Counted from the first letter of the stretch, positions 8,341 through 16,085 are shown. The stretch: DNA of 27,161 bases from Candidatus Treponema excrementipullorum (GCA_018883625.1 JAHLFV010000220.1:1-27161), one strand, 5' to 3'. Notes: generated from the sequence alone by a model not told the origin. Numbers and translations are program-made.

Positions 8341-9720
8341 TTATTTCAAAAACATTCGCAGTAATTTTTCGTTAAAAGCTGTATAGGGATGATATCGCAT
8401 GGGCAGATCCAGCCAGGTTTTCTTGTCTACGATGCTTTTCAGGTGAGAGAAGGTCATAAAACCGTCTTTGCCGTGATAGTTTCCCATGCCGCTTTCTCCG
8501 AATCCCCCAAAGCCCATTTCACTGGTGGCAAGATGGATTATAGTGTCATTAATACATCCGCCTCCAAAGCCAACTTGTGAGAGAATAGTGTTTGCCGTTT
8601 TTTTGTTTTCCGTAAAAATATACAAAGCCAGGGGATGTGGATTTTCCTGCACTGTTTTAACTGCTTGGTCTAAATCGGTATAGGTTATGATAGGCATTAA
8701 AGGACCAAAGATTTCTTCCTGCATGACCCCATCCTGAAAGGTAACACCATCAAGAACTGTAGGTTCGATCTGCAAAGAGGCAACATTTTTATCTCCGCCA
8801 TATACAACCTTATCTTTATCGATAAGAGACAAAATACGGGTAAAATGTTTTTCATTGATAATTTTCCCGTATTCAGGATTTTCCAAAGGTCGTGGTCCAA
8901 ACTGCGAAGCGATTTCCTTGCACACTTCTTTTACAAAGGCATCTTTTACTGAAGCGTCACACAGAATATAGTCCGGAGCAACACAGGTTTGACCGCAGTT
9001 AAGATATTTTCCGAATACAATTCGCTTGGCAGCTAAGGGAATATGAGCGTCTTTTGTTACAAAACAGGGACTTTTACCCCCTAACTCCAAAGTAATGGGG
9101 GTTAAATGTTCTGCCGCATTACGCATAACTTCTTTACCTACAGCTTGGCTGCCGGTAAAGAAAATATAATCAAACTTTTGTCTCAAAAGACAGGTATTTT
9201 CTGCCCGACCGCCGGTAACGGTAACAACATACTGAGGCTCAAAACACTCAGCAATAATAGTTGCTATTACGGCACTTACATTAGGCGAGTAAGCACTGGG
9301 TTTTATCACTGCCGTATTGCCGGCAGCCAGAGCATCTACCAATGGATCTAACGTCAGCATAAAGGGATAATTCCACGGGCTCATAATCAAAACAACACCC
9401 CGGGGAGAAGGTAGCTTGTAACTTGAAGAATGAAACTGAGCCAAGGGCGTTCTGACCCGCTGCTTTTTAGAAAATCGAGACATGTGTTTCAGCATATATG
9501 TTATTTCGCTTAAAACAATGCCGATTTCACTCATGTATGACTCATAGGTACTTTTTCCCAAATCTTTTTTTAACGCCTCTGCAATTTCACTTTCCCGGGA
9601 CTTGATAGCTGACTGTAGTTTTTTTAATGCATCTTTCCGGAAGGCTACAGGGAGTGTTCTCCCTGCTGTAAAAAAGGCTCGTTGTTTTTCTACGATTTTG
9701 CTTATTTCCTGTTCTGTCAT
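8341..9720 (-). CDS. NAD(P)-dependent aldehyde dehydrogenase (class 3-like)
   Basis: A 459-residue enzyme that oxidises aldehydes to carboxylic acids. The catalytic residues are all visible: N117 in SPWNYP, E212 in LELGGKSP, and nucleophile C246 in NCGQTCVAPDY. The cofactor segment FFTGSQAVGK lies at 187-196. The short length and the NYP/GQTCVAPDY forms match the fatty/aromatic aldehyde group (ALDH3-like, as in bacterial YwdH-type enzymes). Its ATG follows GAGGGAAG, 18 bases after the stop of the alcohol dehydrogenase gene, so the two should form one operon. Together they would convert an alcohol through aldehyde to acid, or run in reverse to dispose of reducing power. The substrate is unknown. 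Confidence 0.93.
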   Translation of the reverse strand: MTEQEISKIVEKQRAFFTAGRTLPVAFRKDALKKLQSAIKSRESEIAEALKKDLGKSTYESYMSEIGIVLSEITYMLKHMSRFSKKQRVRTPLAQFHSSSYKLPSPRGVVLIMSPWNYPFMLTLDPLVDALAAGNTAVIKPSAYSPNVSAVIATIIAECFEPQYVVTVTGGRAENTCLLRQKFDYIFFTGSQAVGKEVMRNAAEHLTPITLELGGKSPCFVTKDAHIPLAAKRIVFGKYLNCGQTCVAPDYILCDASVKDAFVKEVCKEIASQFGPRPLENPEYGKIINEKHFTRILSLIDKDKVVYGGDKNVASLQIEPTVLDGVTFQDGVMQEEIFGPLMPIITYTDLDQAVKTVQENPHPLALYIFTENKKTANTILSQVGFGGGCINDTIIHLATSEMGFGGFGESGMGNYHGKDGFMTFSHLKSIVDKKTWLDLPMRYHPYTAFNEKLLRMFLK

Positions 9721-9738
9721 ATCTTCCCTCTTACATAA

Positions 9739-10941
9739 TTATTTGCCCATAACTGTGAAATAAAATTTCTCCAATTCCTTGGCATTCATCAATACAGGAA
9801 CAGGATACAGGGGATTTGCTTCTTTGTCAGCAAGTTTTGCAAGTCGTGGAATATCTTCCTCTTTAATATCAGCAATTGTATCTCCAATGGACATCTGAGC
9901 TTTCATATCCCTAATAGCTTGAATAAATGCTTTTGCAGCTTCTTCTTTGGGAGTTTCTTTAGAAGCAAGTCCCACATGAACCGCCAACCGGGCAAGTTTT
10001 TTATGAGCAGCTCTGCCGTAAGATTCCAAAACGAAGGGTAATAAAACCGCATTTGCCAAACCGTGAGGTGTATTGTATTCCCCGCCTAAGGTATGGGCAA
10101 CAGCATGAACATATCCTACATAAGATTTTGTAAAGGCGCACCCGGCGTAAAAAGAGGCTTTTAACATATCCCGCCGTGCTTCCTTTAAACTACCGTCTTT
10201 GTATACCTTTACCACATTGTCAAAAATCAGCCGAACAGCCAACAAAGCATCCATTCTGGTGTCATAGGTTGTAGAATTACCGATATATGCCTCCACCGCA
10301 TGGGTAAGAGCGTCCAAACCTGTCGTAGCAGTAATAAAAGGCGGTAAGGACAAAGTAATTTCCGGTTCCAACACCGCATATCGGGGAATTAAAGGAAAAT
10401 CGTTGATAGCATATTTATATTTTGTCTCGGCATCTTTTATGACTGCTGCCAAGGTAGTTTCACTACCGGTACCGGCAGTAGTAGGAATTGCTATCAATAG
10501 GGGCAGTCTTTTTCTGACTTTGAGAATTCCTTTCATCTTTCCCAAAGGTGTGTGGGGACGAACAATTTTAACGCCGGTGGCTTTTGCACAGTCCATGCTG
10601 GAACCACCTCCAAAACCGATAATCCCGTTACACTTATTTTGTCTGTATAATTCTGCGGCCTCTTCTATATTGACAGTAGTAGGATTGGCAACAGTCTTGT
10701 CATATATAGTCAGTTTAATACCGGCAGTTTTCAGTACAGACTCCAAATGGTTTGTCAGTCCCAACTTTCTTATTCCTGAATCGGTAATCAACAACACAGA
10801 ATCAGACTTTTCTTTGTTTAATACCTGAGGTATATCCTCTACACTGTCTATGATGACAGGTTTTCTGTAAGGCAAAAAGGGTAAAGCTATTTTAAAAACT
10901 GTTTGAAAAATACGACAAAATACTTTCTTTAACACAAACAT
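9739..10941 (-). CDS. Iron-containing alcohol dehydrogenase (group III)
   Basis: A 400-residue enzyme from the ATG at 10941. Nucleotide-binding GFGGGSSMDCAK lies at about 109-120 and PTTAGTGSE near 153-161. Metal ligands by family alignment are D210 and H214 (GLDALTHAVEAY), H283 (AVAHTLG) and H293 (NTPHGLANA). It interconverts alcohols and aldehydes with NAD(P). The frame is open a further 25 codons to an ATG at 11016, but that start lies upstream of a strong promoter, and the extra residues look non-coding. I therefore use 10941, with GGGA about eight bases before it. The N-terminus FVLKKVFCRIFQTVFKIALPF is unusually basic and hydrophobic, giving possible membrane association. First gene of the ADH-ALDH operon. 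Confidence 0.92.
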   Translation of the reverse strand: MFVLKKVFCRIFQTVFKIALPFLPYRKPVIIDSVEDIPQVLNKEKSDSVLLITDSGIRKLGLTNHLESVLKTAGIKLTIYDKTVANPTTVNIEEAAELYRQNKCNGIIGFGGGSSMDCAKATGVKIVRPHTPLGKMKGILKVRKRLPLLIAIPTTAGTGSETTLAAVIKDAETKYKYAINDFPLIPRYAVLEPEITLSLPPFITATTGLDALTHAVEAYIGNSTTYDTRMDALLAVRLIFDNVVKVYKDGSLKEARRDMLKASFYAGCAFTKSYVGYVHAVAHTLGGEYNTPHGLANAVLLPFVLESYGRAAHKKLARLAVHVGLASKETPKEEAAKAFIQAIRDMKAQMSIGDTIADIKEEDIPRLAKLADKEANPLYPVPVLMNAKELEKFYFTVMGK

Positions 10942-10989
10942 GACAAAATCCCATAAAATGTAATTTTGAGTACTATACCCAAACATGAC
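10935..10989. repeat. Exact 10-bp direct repeat in the ADH promoter and start codon
   Basis: GTCATGTTTG (minus strand) occurs at 10989-10980, inside the promoter spacer, and again at 10944-10935, across the start codon. The copies are 45 bases apart, about four helical turns, as for paired operators. It could also be chance. Confidence 0.5.
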
Positions 10990-11000
10990 GATTTTGTCAA
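10972..11000 (-). promoter_or_regulatory. Strong sigma-70 promoter of the ADH-ALDH operon
   Basis: Minus strand: -35 TTGACA (11000-10995), exactly 17 bases, -10 TATAGT (10977-10972). Transcription should start near 10965, leaving about 24 bases of leader before the ATG at 10941. A second TTGACA lies nine bases upstream, and ATTTTG/CAAAAT arms flank the -35. Confidence 0.8.
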
Positions 11001-11059
11001 TTATGTCAAAATTCAACTGAAATTCGTTTATATAACCTTAGGAGATTTGTTTTCAAAGA

Positions 11060-11578
11060 TTATTGCAATTCCAAGTAAATTTGATCTGCTAAACCAAAAC
11101 CAGCATTCTTTGTCATGGAAACAGCCAATTCATCATAAAGCATATCTTCATACATATTCTGAGCAAAGCTTTTTTCCTCTCCATTGAGAGAAGTACCGGA
11201 AAGAGTACTTCTCATAGAAGAAAGCATCATTTTTACAAAATATGATTCCAATTCCAAAGACTTTTCGTAAAGTTCACTGGTACGGTCAATAGTTTCACCG
11301 GAATGGAAACCGGTATTGGCAGCTGCTCCTATCGGTTGAGCAGTTTTGTCTGCCTGTGAAGTAAAAGTACCGGAAAAAGATGAAGTGTAATCACCGTTCA
11401 AACGACCTGACTCCGCAATTTGAGACGATGCTACAGAGGTGAGAGTTTCCTTTTGCTCTTTTACGGAGTCCAAAAGTGACTGGAATTTTGTCAGTTCCTG
11501 CTGAGTCTTGGAAGCCTCCACCATAGAAGCTCCTCCTGTAACTGATGCTGCATTTCCTGAAAAACTAATCCCTGTCAT
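11060..11578 (-). CDS. flgJ: FlgJ-like flagellar rod-binding protein, no hydrolase domain
   Basis: A 172-residue protein. Residues 1-100 are low-complexity and Ser/Thr/Gln-rich, probably disordered. Residues about 103-172 match the rod-binding domain (LESYFVKMMLSSMRST, then EEKSFAQNMYEDMLYDELA and a GFGLADQIYLEL ending). The muramidase domain found C-terminal in enteric FlgJ is absent, as is usual in spirochetes. It should cap or scaffold the flagellar rod in the periplasm. The ribosome binding site GAGAGGAAG precedes the ATG, 20 bases after flgG. Third gene of the rod operon; no terminator is obvious after it. Confidence 0.85.
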   Translation of the reverse strand: MTGISFSGNAASVTGGASMVEASKTQQELTKFQSLLDSVKEQKETLTSVASSQIAESGRLNGDYTSSFSGTFTSQADKTAQPIGAAANTGFHSGETIDRTSELYEKSLELESYFVKMMLSSMRSTLSGTSLNGEEKSFAQNMYEDMLYDELAVSMTKNAGFGLADQIYLELQ

Positions 11579-11598
11579 ACTCTTCCTCTCGGTTTACC

Positions 11599-12393
11599 TT
11601 ATCGTTTTAAATTCACTGCTGATGAAAGCATAGTGTCACTGGTTTGAATTGCTTTTGAGCTAAATTCATAAGCCCGCTGAGCTACAATCATCTGAACCAT
11701 TTCGTTTACTACAGACACATTTGACATTTCCAAAAACTTATGCTTAGTAACACCCATTCCGTCAAAACCGGGACGACCGGCAATTGCCATACCGGAAGCA
11801 TTGGTAACTTTGAACAAGTTACTTCCTACAGCTTCCAAACCTACGGCATTGGGGAAACGATACAACTCGATCTGTCCAACAAGAATAGGATCGTCATTTC
11901 CGTCAACTTTCACGGTAACACGACCGTCATCGCTAATAGCCAAAGTACTGAGATTAAAACCTTCCGGAAGAATAATTTCCGGCATTACTCGCAATCCTTC
12001 GGAAGTAACAAGCTGACCGTTCATATCTACCTTAAAGCTACCGTCTCTTGTGTAAGCAAAACTTCCGTCATACTGCTGAACACGGAAATAACCTTCGCCT
12101 ACAACAGCCAAATCGGTATCTACTCCGGTACTTTGCAAAGACCCCTGAGTAACGATTCGCTGGGTTGCCCCAACTTTAACACCGGTACCCATCTGAATAC
12201 CCACGGGAGTCACAGTATCTTCTGTGGCAGGAGTCCCGGCTTTTTTTATATTTTGATACATCAAATCTTCGAATTCAACACGTTGTTGCTTATAACCGGT
12301 TGTATTTACATTTGACAGGTTATTCGATATGGCATCAATATTTGCCTGTTGTCCGTTCATTCCCGTTGCAGCTGTCCATAAACTACGTACCAT
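11599..12393 (-). CDS. flgG: Flagellar distal rod protein FlgG
   Basis: A 264-residue rod protein. The N-terminal flagellar rod signature is SLWTAATGMNGQQANIDAIS followed by NNLSNVNTTGYK. The C-terminal partner helix is SNVSVVNEMVQMIVAQRAYE then SSKAIQTSDTML; the two ends pack as a coiled coil in the assembled rod. The middle holds GEGYFRVQ and YTRDGSF, typical of FlgG. It builds the distal rod of the periplasmic flagellum. The ribosome binding site CAGGAG is upstream, 18 bases after the flgF stop. The paralogue upstream has the same length but a different core. Confidence 0.96.
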   Translation of the reverse strand: MVRSLWTAATGMNGQQANIDAISNNLSNVNTTGYKQQRVEFEDLMYQNIKKAGTPATEDTVTPVGIQMGTGVKVGATQRIVTQGSLQSTGVDTDLAVVGEGYFRVQQYDGSFAYTRDGSFKVDMNGQLVTSEGLRVMPEIILPEGFNLSTLAISDDGRVTVKVDGNDDPILVGQIELYRFPNAVGLEAVGSNLFKVTNASGMAIAGRPGFDGMGVTKHKFLEMSNVSVVNEMVQMIVAQRAYEFSSKAIQTSDTMLSSAVNLKR

Positions 12394-12411
12394 ACTCTAC
12401 TCTCCTGTTAT

Positions 12412-13206
12412 CTAGCGTCTTACAACTCTTTCCCAAAGGGTACTCATCATCGTGTCCTGACTCTGAATAGTTTTTTGATTTGCTTCATAAGCACGATTTA
12501 CTTCTATCATGGAAACCATTTCATTCACTACGTTGACGTTGGAGGTTTCAATGTATCCTTGCAAAAACTGAGGCCGTTCGTTGCCTTCTGCTATGTAGGC
12601 AGGCCCCGTAACGTTGGTATCTTTATAAAGGCTGGAACCCATTTTTTCCAAATACCGCTCATTGTCAAAGCGAACAACTTTTAATCTGTCAATTAACTCC
12701 ATGTCATTTTCTGAATATACCATGCCGTCTTGGTTCACAACAAACCTGTCATCAGCAACATGAATATATCCATTCTCGCCCAGCACAGGATATCCTTCCT
12801 TTGTTTCCAAAATTCCTTCTTTGCCTACAAGAAAGTTTCCGTTACGGGTGTAGCGTTCTCCTTGAGGGGTTTGCACTGCAAAAAAGCCTTCTCCACTCAA
12901 CGCCACATCGGTATGAGTAGAAGTTTGCTTGAAAGAACCTTGTTCAAAGTCGGTATACAACTCATTGGTTTCTACACCTAACCCGATTTTTCCTACAATA
13001 GGAGCGACGTCTGCAGAACCGAAGGGTGTTTCATATACACCGTCATCATTCATGCGACGCATCAGTAATTCAGGGAAAGACTTACTGACGGCAATATCCC
13101 GCTTAAAACCTGTGGTATCTGCATTGGCTAAGTTATTTGCAATTGCATCCAATCTTGCTTGCTGGGCATTCATGCCACTGGAACCGATATACCAACCTCT
13201 GATCAT
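12412..13206 (-). CDS. flgF: Flagellar proximal rod protein FlgF (FlgG paralogue)
   Basis: A 264-residue rod protein with the N-terminal pattern GWYIGSSGMNAQQARLDAIA, NNLANADTTGFKRD, and the C-terminal pattern SNVNVVNEMVSMIEVNRAYE, NQKTIQSQDTMM. The core GEGFFAVQTPQGERYTRNG is shared with FlgF/FlgG. Being first in the pair and more divergent, it is best called FlgF; in treponemes both have sometimes been named flgG. The ribosome binding site AAAGAGG is six bases before the ATG. It leads the flgF-flgG-flgJ operon, with a sigma-28-like promoter just upstream. Confidence 0.93.
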   Translation of the reverse strand: MIRGWYIGSSGMNAQQARLDAIANNLANADTTGFKRDIAVSKSFPELLMRRMNDDGVYETPFGSADVAPIVGKIGLGVETNELYTDFEQGSFKQTSTHTDVALSGEGFFAVQTPQGERYTRNGNFLVGKEGILETKEGYPVLGENGYIHVADDRFVVNQDGMVYSENDMELIDRLKVVRFDNERYLEKMGSSLYKDTNVTGPAYIAEGNERPQFLQGYIETSNVNVVNEMVSMIEVNRAYEANQKTIQSQDTMMSTLWERVVRR

Positions 13207-13224
13207 AGAAACCTCTTTGTTACA

Positions 13225-13251
13225 GTATCGGTTAGTAAGGCTCAGTAATTA
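13225..13251 (-). promoter_or_regulatory. Sigma-28 (FliA)-like promoter of the flagellar rod operon
   Basis: Minus strand: TAAT (13251-13248), exactly 15 bases, then ACCGATAC (13232-13225). The bacterial sigma-28 consensus is TAAA-N15-GCCGATAA, so 3 of 4 and 6 of 8 positions match with exact spacing. The predicted start near 13218 leaves only about 12 bases of leader, with AAAGAGG at its 5' end. Confidence 0.5.
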
Positions 13252-13310
13252 AGAAGTTTTAAAACAAATTTTATTATATTTTATCTACAACACACATTTA
13301 AAAGTAGGAA

Positions 13311-13338
13311 GGGGCTACCCAGTTTTTTGGATAGCCCC
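13311..13338 (-). terminator. Hairpin after the lipoprotein gene
   Basis: GGGGCTA at 13311-13317 pairs with TAGCCCC at 13332-13338, and an inner CCA/TGG extends the stem past one mismatch. On the minus strand TTCCTACTTT follows, a weak U-tract. It separates the lipoprotein gene from the flagellar operon. Confidence 0.6.
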
Positions 13339-13387
13339 ATCACAGCTCTTGATTTTCCAGGATTATCAAAAGGTTTTTACAACGATT

Positions 13388-14056
13388 TTATTTCAATCCT
13401 TCTGCAGCCAAAATTTCTTTTACCTTGTTGATGGCATTTTGCTGCTCCGCTGTGGCAGAACCGTCATTGGCAATGGCATCGATCATATTGAGTACTTGCT
13501 CATCCAGTAAATCTTTTTCAATGGTGTAGAGGATAAACACTCTGTACTCGTCTGTATATTTTCCTTTATCATCTGGATCGTATCGACGGGCTAAAACCCA
13601 CCAGTCATCAATTTTTCTTGCCCCGGAATAAGTTGCTTCTGCAGAAGATTTAACGATTTCCTCAAAATATCTTCCGTAAGTACCCTCTGGAGTTCCGCTG
13701 GCAGATCCCACAAAAGTGGATTCCACGCGGCTGGAAACACTACTGGCAATAGCTGTTGCAACTTCAAAATTATCTGCCCAAGCTTTTACTGCTTCCAGGT
13801 TTTGACCTGAAGATTCTCCTACAAAGCAATATCGGTCTTCAAAATCAGCCAATTTTTCCAAACCGGTAATACCGGAATCCAAATATACCTCCACCCAAGC
13901 CGGAGATGTTTCCTGTCCCAATACAGAACCTTTATGTTCCAAAATTTCAAACTTTACGGTGGACTTCAACTCCTTTCCCTTAGGGGTAGAAGAACAACCT
14001 ACTAAAGCCATCAAAGCAATAACTGTCAAAATAGACGCTATTTTTCTTACTGTCAC
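13388..14056 (-). CDS. Lipoprotein, LPP20-like
   Basis: A 222-residue protein from a GTG at 14056. This start gives a textbook lipoprotein signal peptide (MTVRKIASILTVIALMALVGC, lipid-modified C21 in the LVGC lipobox). It has GGAGG exactly six bases upstream. Longer reads from an ATG at 14092 or 14125 begin before the predicted transcription start. The mature part (ITGLEKLADFEDRYCFVGES, DDWWVLARRYD, EYRVFILYTIEKDLL) resembles LPP20-family lipoproteins. The function is unknown; it is probably anchored in the inner or outer membrane facing the periplasm. It lies 80 bases after the ttcA-like gene and has its own extended -10 promoter. Confidence 0.85.
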   Translation of the reverse strand: MTVRKIASILTVIALMALVGCSSTPKGKELKSTVKFEILEHKGSVLGQETSPAWVEVYLDSGITGLEKLADFEDRYCFVGESSGQNLEAVKAWADNFEVATAIASSVSSRVESTFVGSASGTPEGTYGRYFEEIVKSSAEATYSGARKIDDWWVLARRYDPDDKGKYTDEYRVFILYTIEKDLLDEQVLNMIDAIANDGSATAEQQNAINKVKEILAAEGLK

Positions 14057-14093
14057 TGTAAACCTCCAAACATACTTTTCATATGTACTCATC

Positions 14094-14102
14094 AGTGTAA
14101 CA
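14094..14102 (-). promoter_or_regulatory. Extended -10 promoter of the lipoprotein gene
   Basis: TGTTACACT on the minus strand (TG-n plus TACACT at 14099-14094). Transcription from about 14087 gives a 31-base leader carrying GGAGG before the GTG at 14056. No strong -35 is seen, as is common with extended -10 elements. Confidence 0.5.
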
Positions 14103-14136
14103 CGAAAACTTTCAAAAATCCACAAAAAAAATAATT

Positions 14137-14844
14137 TTACGGCAAATATTCCACACGGACGTTTCGCAATGCCTCAAACAATCTCCGTTTTTCCCCGGCA
14201 TTGCCATCGGTTAAAGCAGCCAGACGACTTCGGGCTATTTTACGACCGGAATTGTCTTGATAAGTACATGTACAGGTCGAAGAAATATATGCTTCCTGCC
14301 GGGCATGGTCTATAATTGTATCTACATCGGCAAAGCACAAGGGGCGAATAATGGTAACAGGATACTTATCGTATTTTAATCGGGGTGGCATGGTGGACAA
14401 TTCTCCCTTTTGCAAAGCATTCATAAGCAGGGTCTCCAAAATATCGTCCATGTGGTGTCCCAAAGCGATTTTATTAAAACCTTGCGCTATGGCATAATTG
14501 TTTAATTCCGTTCTCCGCTGGGTTGAACACCACCAACAGTTCATTTTTTTGCCGGATTTCAGACGTCCTAACACTTCAATAGGAATAATCACCGGTTCTA
14601 CCCCCCAAGAAGCGAACAAAGAGAGCAGTTTCGGGTCCAAGGAAGGTGAAATTTCCGTAGCCACGTGGAGTGCAGTGAAGTCAAAATGTTCCCGATTTTG
14701 TTTTTTTCTGGCTGCAAAATACTGTACCAAAGCCGTTGAATCTTTGCCTCCGCTGGCTCCGATTAAAATTCTATCACCGTCTTCGATCATGTTGTATTCA
14801 AAAACAGCCTTGTCTATAATTCTGAAAAGTTTCGGTTGTGCCAC
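14137..14844 (-). CDS. TtcA-like PP-loop ATPase (tRNA thiolation)
   Basis: A 235-residue adenine-nucleotide alpha hydrolase. The PP-loop is SGGKDS at 31-36. A CxxC pair lies at C103/C106 (NCWWCS), and further cysteines C191 and C193 (TCTCTY) are near the end. GHHMDDILETLLMN at 129-142 is diagnostic of the TtcA/TtuA group. TtcA makes 2-thiocytidine at tRNA position 32 using an iron-sulfur cluster held by three cysteines. The protein is shorter than E. coli TtcA (about 311), so the exact modification is uncertain. It starts at a GTG, with AAGGA eight bases upstream. Divergent from epmA across 66 bases. Confidence 0.85.
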   Translation of the reverse strand: MAQPKLFRIIDKAVFEYNMIEDGDRILIGASGGKDSTALVQYFAARKKQNREHFDFTALHVATEISPSLDPKLLSLFASWGVEPVIIPIEVLGRLKSGKKMNCWWCSTQRRTELNNYAIAQGFNKIALGHHMDDILETLLMNALQKGELSTMPPRLKYDKYPVTIIRPLCFADVDTIIDHARQEAYISSTCTCTYQDNSGRKIARSRLAALTDGNAGEKRRLFEALRNVRVEYLP

Positions 14845-14898
14845 CTGTTAATTCCTTCTTGTGCAGAGCACACAGTAGCACATTTACCCTCTTTTCGC

Positions 14899-14904
14899 TA
14901 TACT
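14899..14904 (+). promoter_or_regulatory. -10 box of epmA (TATACT), six bases before the ATG
   Basis: TATACT is followed by TTTCCC and then ATG at 14911, the same geometry as the esterase gene at 7382. No Shine-Dalgarno and no clear -35 are present. The transcript should begin at or next to the start codon. Confidence 0.5.
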
Positions 14905-14910
14905 TTCCCC

Positions 14911-15942
14911 ATGGATTTGGAACGATTGCAGTTTAGAGCGCAGATTTTACAAAAAATTCGCAACTTTTTTATAGAAAAACAATATTTAGAGTTAGATACC
15001 CCGGCTTTAAGTACCGACTTGATTCCGGAAACATGCTTGGAAGTGTTTAAAACTGACTACATAGAGCCTTGGAGCGGAAAAATTCGTCCCCTATATCTTG
15101 TGCCTTCCCCGGAAATTTACATAAAAAAAATTATTGCACAACACAAAGTCAGTGTGTTTCAACTTTCAAAATGTTACCGTAACGTGGAATCCGTAGGGCG
15201 CATCCATAGCCCCGAATTCACCATGTTGGAATATTACACTGTAGGAGCTGATTATAAAGATACGGCAACCTTAACGGAAGAATTGTTTGAGTACTTGTTA
15301 CCGCCACCGATTTCACAACAGCAAGATCCTTTCCAAGACTTGCGACCTCCTTTTATACGATTGACTATGGAAGAAGCCTTTGTGCAATACGCAGGCTTTT
15401 CTCTGGCACAAAATCAAAGTTCCTATCAGTTGGCAGAACAAGCCCGACGATTGGGCATTATGGAACAACAAGACACACCTTTTGACACTTGGCAGTGGGA
15501 CGATTTATATGAGCTGATTTTTGTACAAACCGTTGAGCCCCAACTTCCCCGACACAAGCCTGTCTTCCTTATGGATTATCCTGCCCAAGTACCTTGTCTT
15601 GCCCAAGACGTGCCCCCTTCACTCCAACCAAAAACACCTACATCTCAAGAGAACTCTGTTATGTGGAAACAACGTTGGGAACTCTACGCCCGAGGCATGG
15701 AACTATCCAATTGTTACAGCGAAGAGACAGATCCTCAAAAAATCAAAGCCTATTTTGAAAGAGAAGGTGCTTTAAAAAACAGGACTGCCAGAGTACCCCA
15801 TAAAATAGATGAAACATACTGGGAGAATTTTAAAGACTTTCCTGCCTGTTCCGGCAATGCCATGGGAATTGATAGGTTAATAGCGCTCCTTGCAGGACAA
15901 AGTTCTATAGAAACAGTACTACCCTTTACCCTCAATTCCTGA
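14911..15942 (+). CDS. epmA: EF-P lysyl-transferase EpmA (GenX/PoxA, LysRS-like)
   Basis: A 343-residue class II synthetase-like protein consisting of the catalytic core only, without the OB-fold anticodon-binding domain of LysRS. Motif 1 region FFIEKQYLELDTPALS (20-35); motif 2 region FQLSKCYRNVES with EFTMLEYY (83-109); motif 3 region GNAMGIDRLIALLAG near the end. The family attaches (R)-beta-lysine to a lysine of elongation factor P, easing translation through proline stretches; it needs EpmB and EF-P, not seen here. The frame is open to an ATG at 14836, but that would overlap the divergent gene and precede the -10 box, so I start at 14911. gltX follows with its own promoter. Confidence 0.88.
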   Translation: MDLERLQFRAQILQKIRNFFIEKQYLELDTPALSTDLIPETCLEVFKTDYIEPWSGKIRPLYLVPSPEIYIKKIIAQHKVSVFQLSKCYRNVESVGRIHSPEFTMLEYYTVGADYKDTATLTEELFEYLLPPPISQQQDPFQDLRPPFIRLTMEEAFVQYAGFSLAQNQSSYQLAEQARRLGIMEQQDTPFDTWQWDDLYELIFVQTVEPQLPRHKPVFLMDYPAQVPCLAQDVPPSLQPKTPTSQENSVMWKQRWELYARGMELSNCYSEETDPQKIKAYFEREGALKNRTARVPHKIDETYWENFKDFPACSGNAMGIDRLIALLAGQSSIETVLPFTLNS

Positions 15943-15954
15943 TAACTGTCTTAC

Positions 15955-15983
15955 TTGCGATTAAAGACAATTCCGTGTATAAT
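15955..15983 (+). promoter_or_regulatory. Sigma-70 promoter of gltX
   Basis: -35 TTGCGA (15955-15960), exactly 17 bases, -10 TATAAT (15978-15983). Transcription near 15990 gives a leader of about 96 bases before the GTG at 16086. It begins 12 bases after the epmA stop. Confidence 0.75.
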
Positions 15984-16038
15984 CCAGTGTCTTGCAGTTG
16001 TACATTTGCAAAGAACATAAGGTAAAAATGAAATTATA

Positions 16039-16057
16039 AACTTTGATATACAAAGTT
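16039..16057. promoter_or_regulatory. Perfect inverted repeat in the gltX leader
   Basis: AACTTTG-ATATA-CAAAGTT: 7-bp arms and a 5-base loop, 15 bases before the AAGGAG ribosome binding site. It could be an RNA hairpin or a DNA operator. It has no T-tract, so it is not a terminator. Confidence 0.5.
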
Positions 16058-16085
16058 ATTATGAATAAACATTAAGGAGTTTTCT

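Noticed and set aside
10942..11016. 25-codon N-terminal extension of the alcohol dehydrogenase
   Set aside because: The promoter TTGACA-N17-TATAGT lies inside it, so the extension would not be transcribed.
11740..12315. Plus-strand open frame of 191 codons opposite flgG
   Set aside because: It lies wholly inside a certain flgG gene, has no ribosome binding site, and its translation is low-complexity with no domain. It is a shadow of the real gene.
14836..14910. 25-codon N-terminal extension of EpmA
   Set aside because: It overlaps the divergent ttcA-like gene start, precedes the -10 box and does not resemble the family N-terminus.
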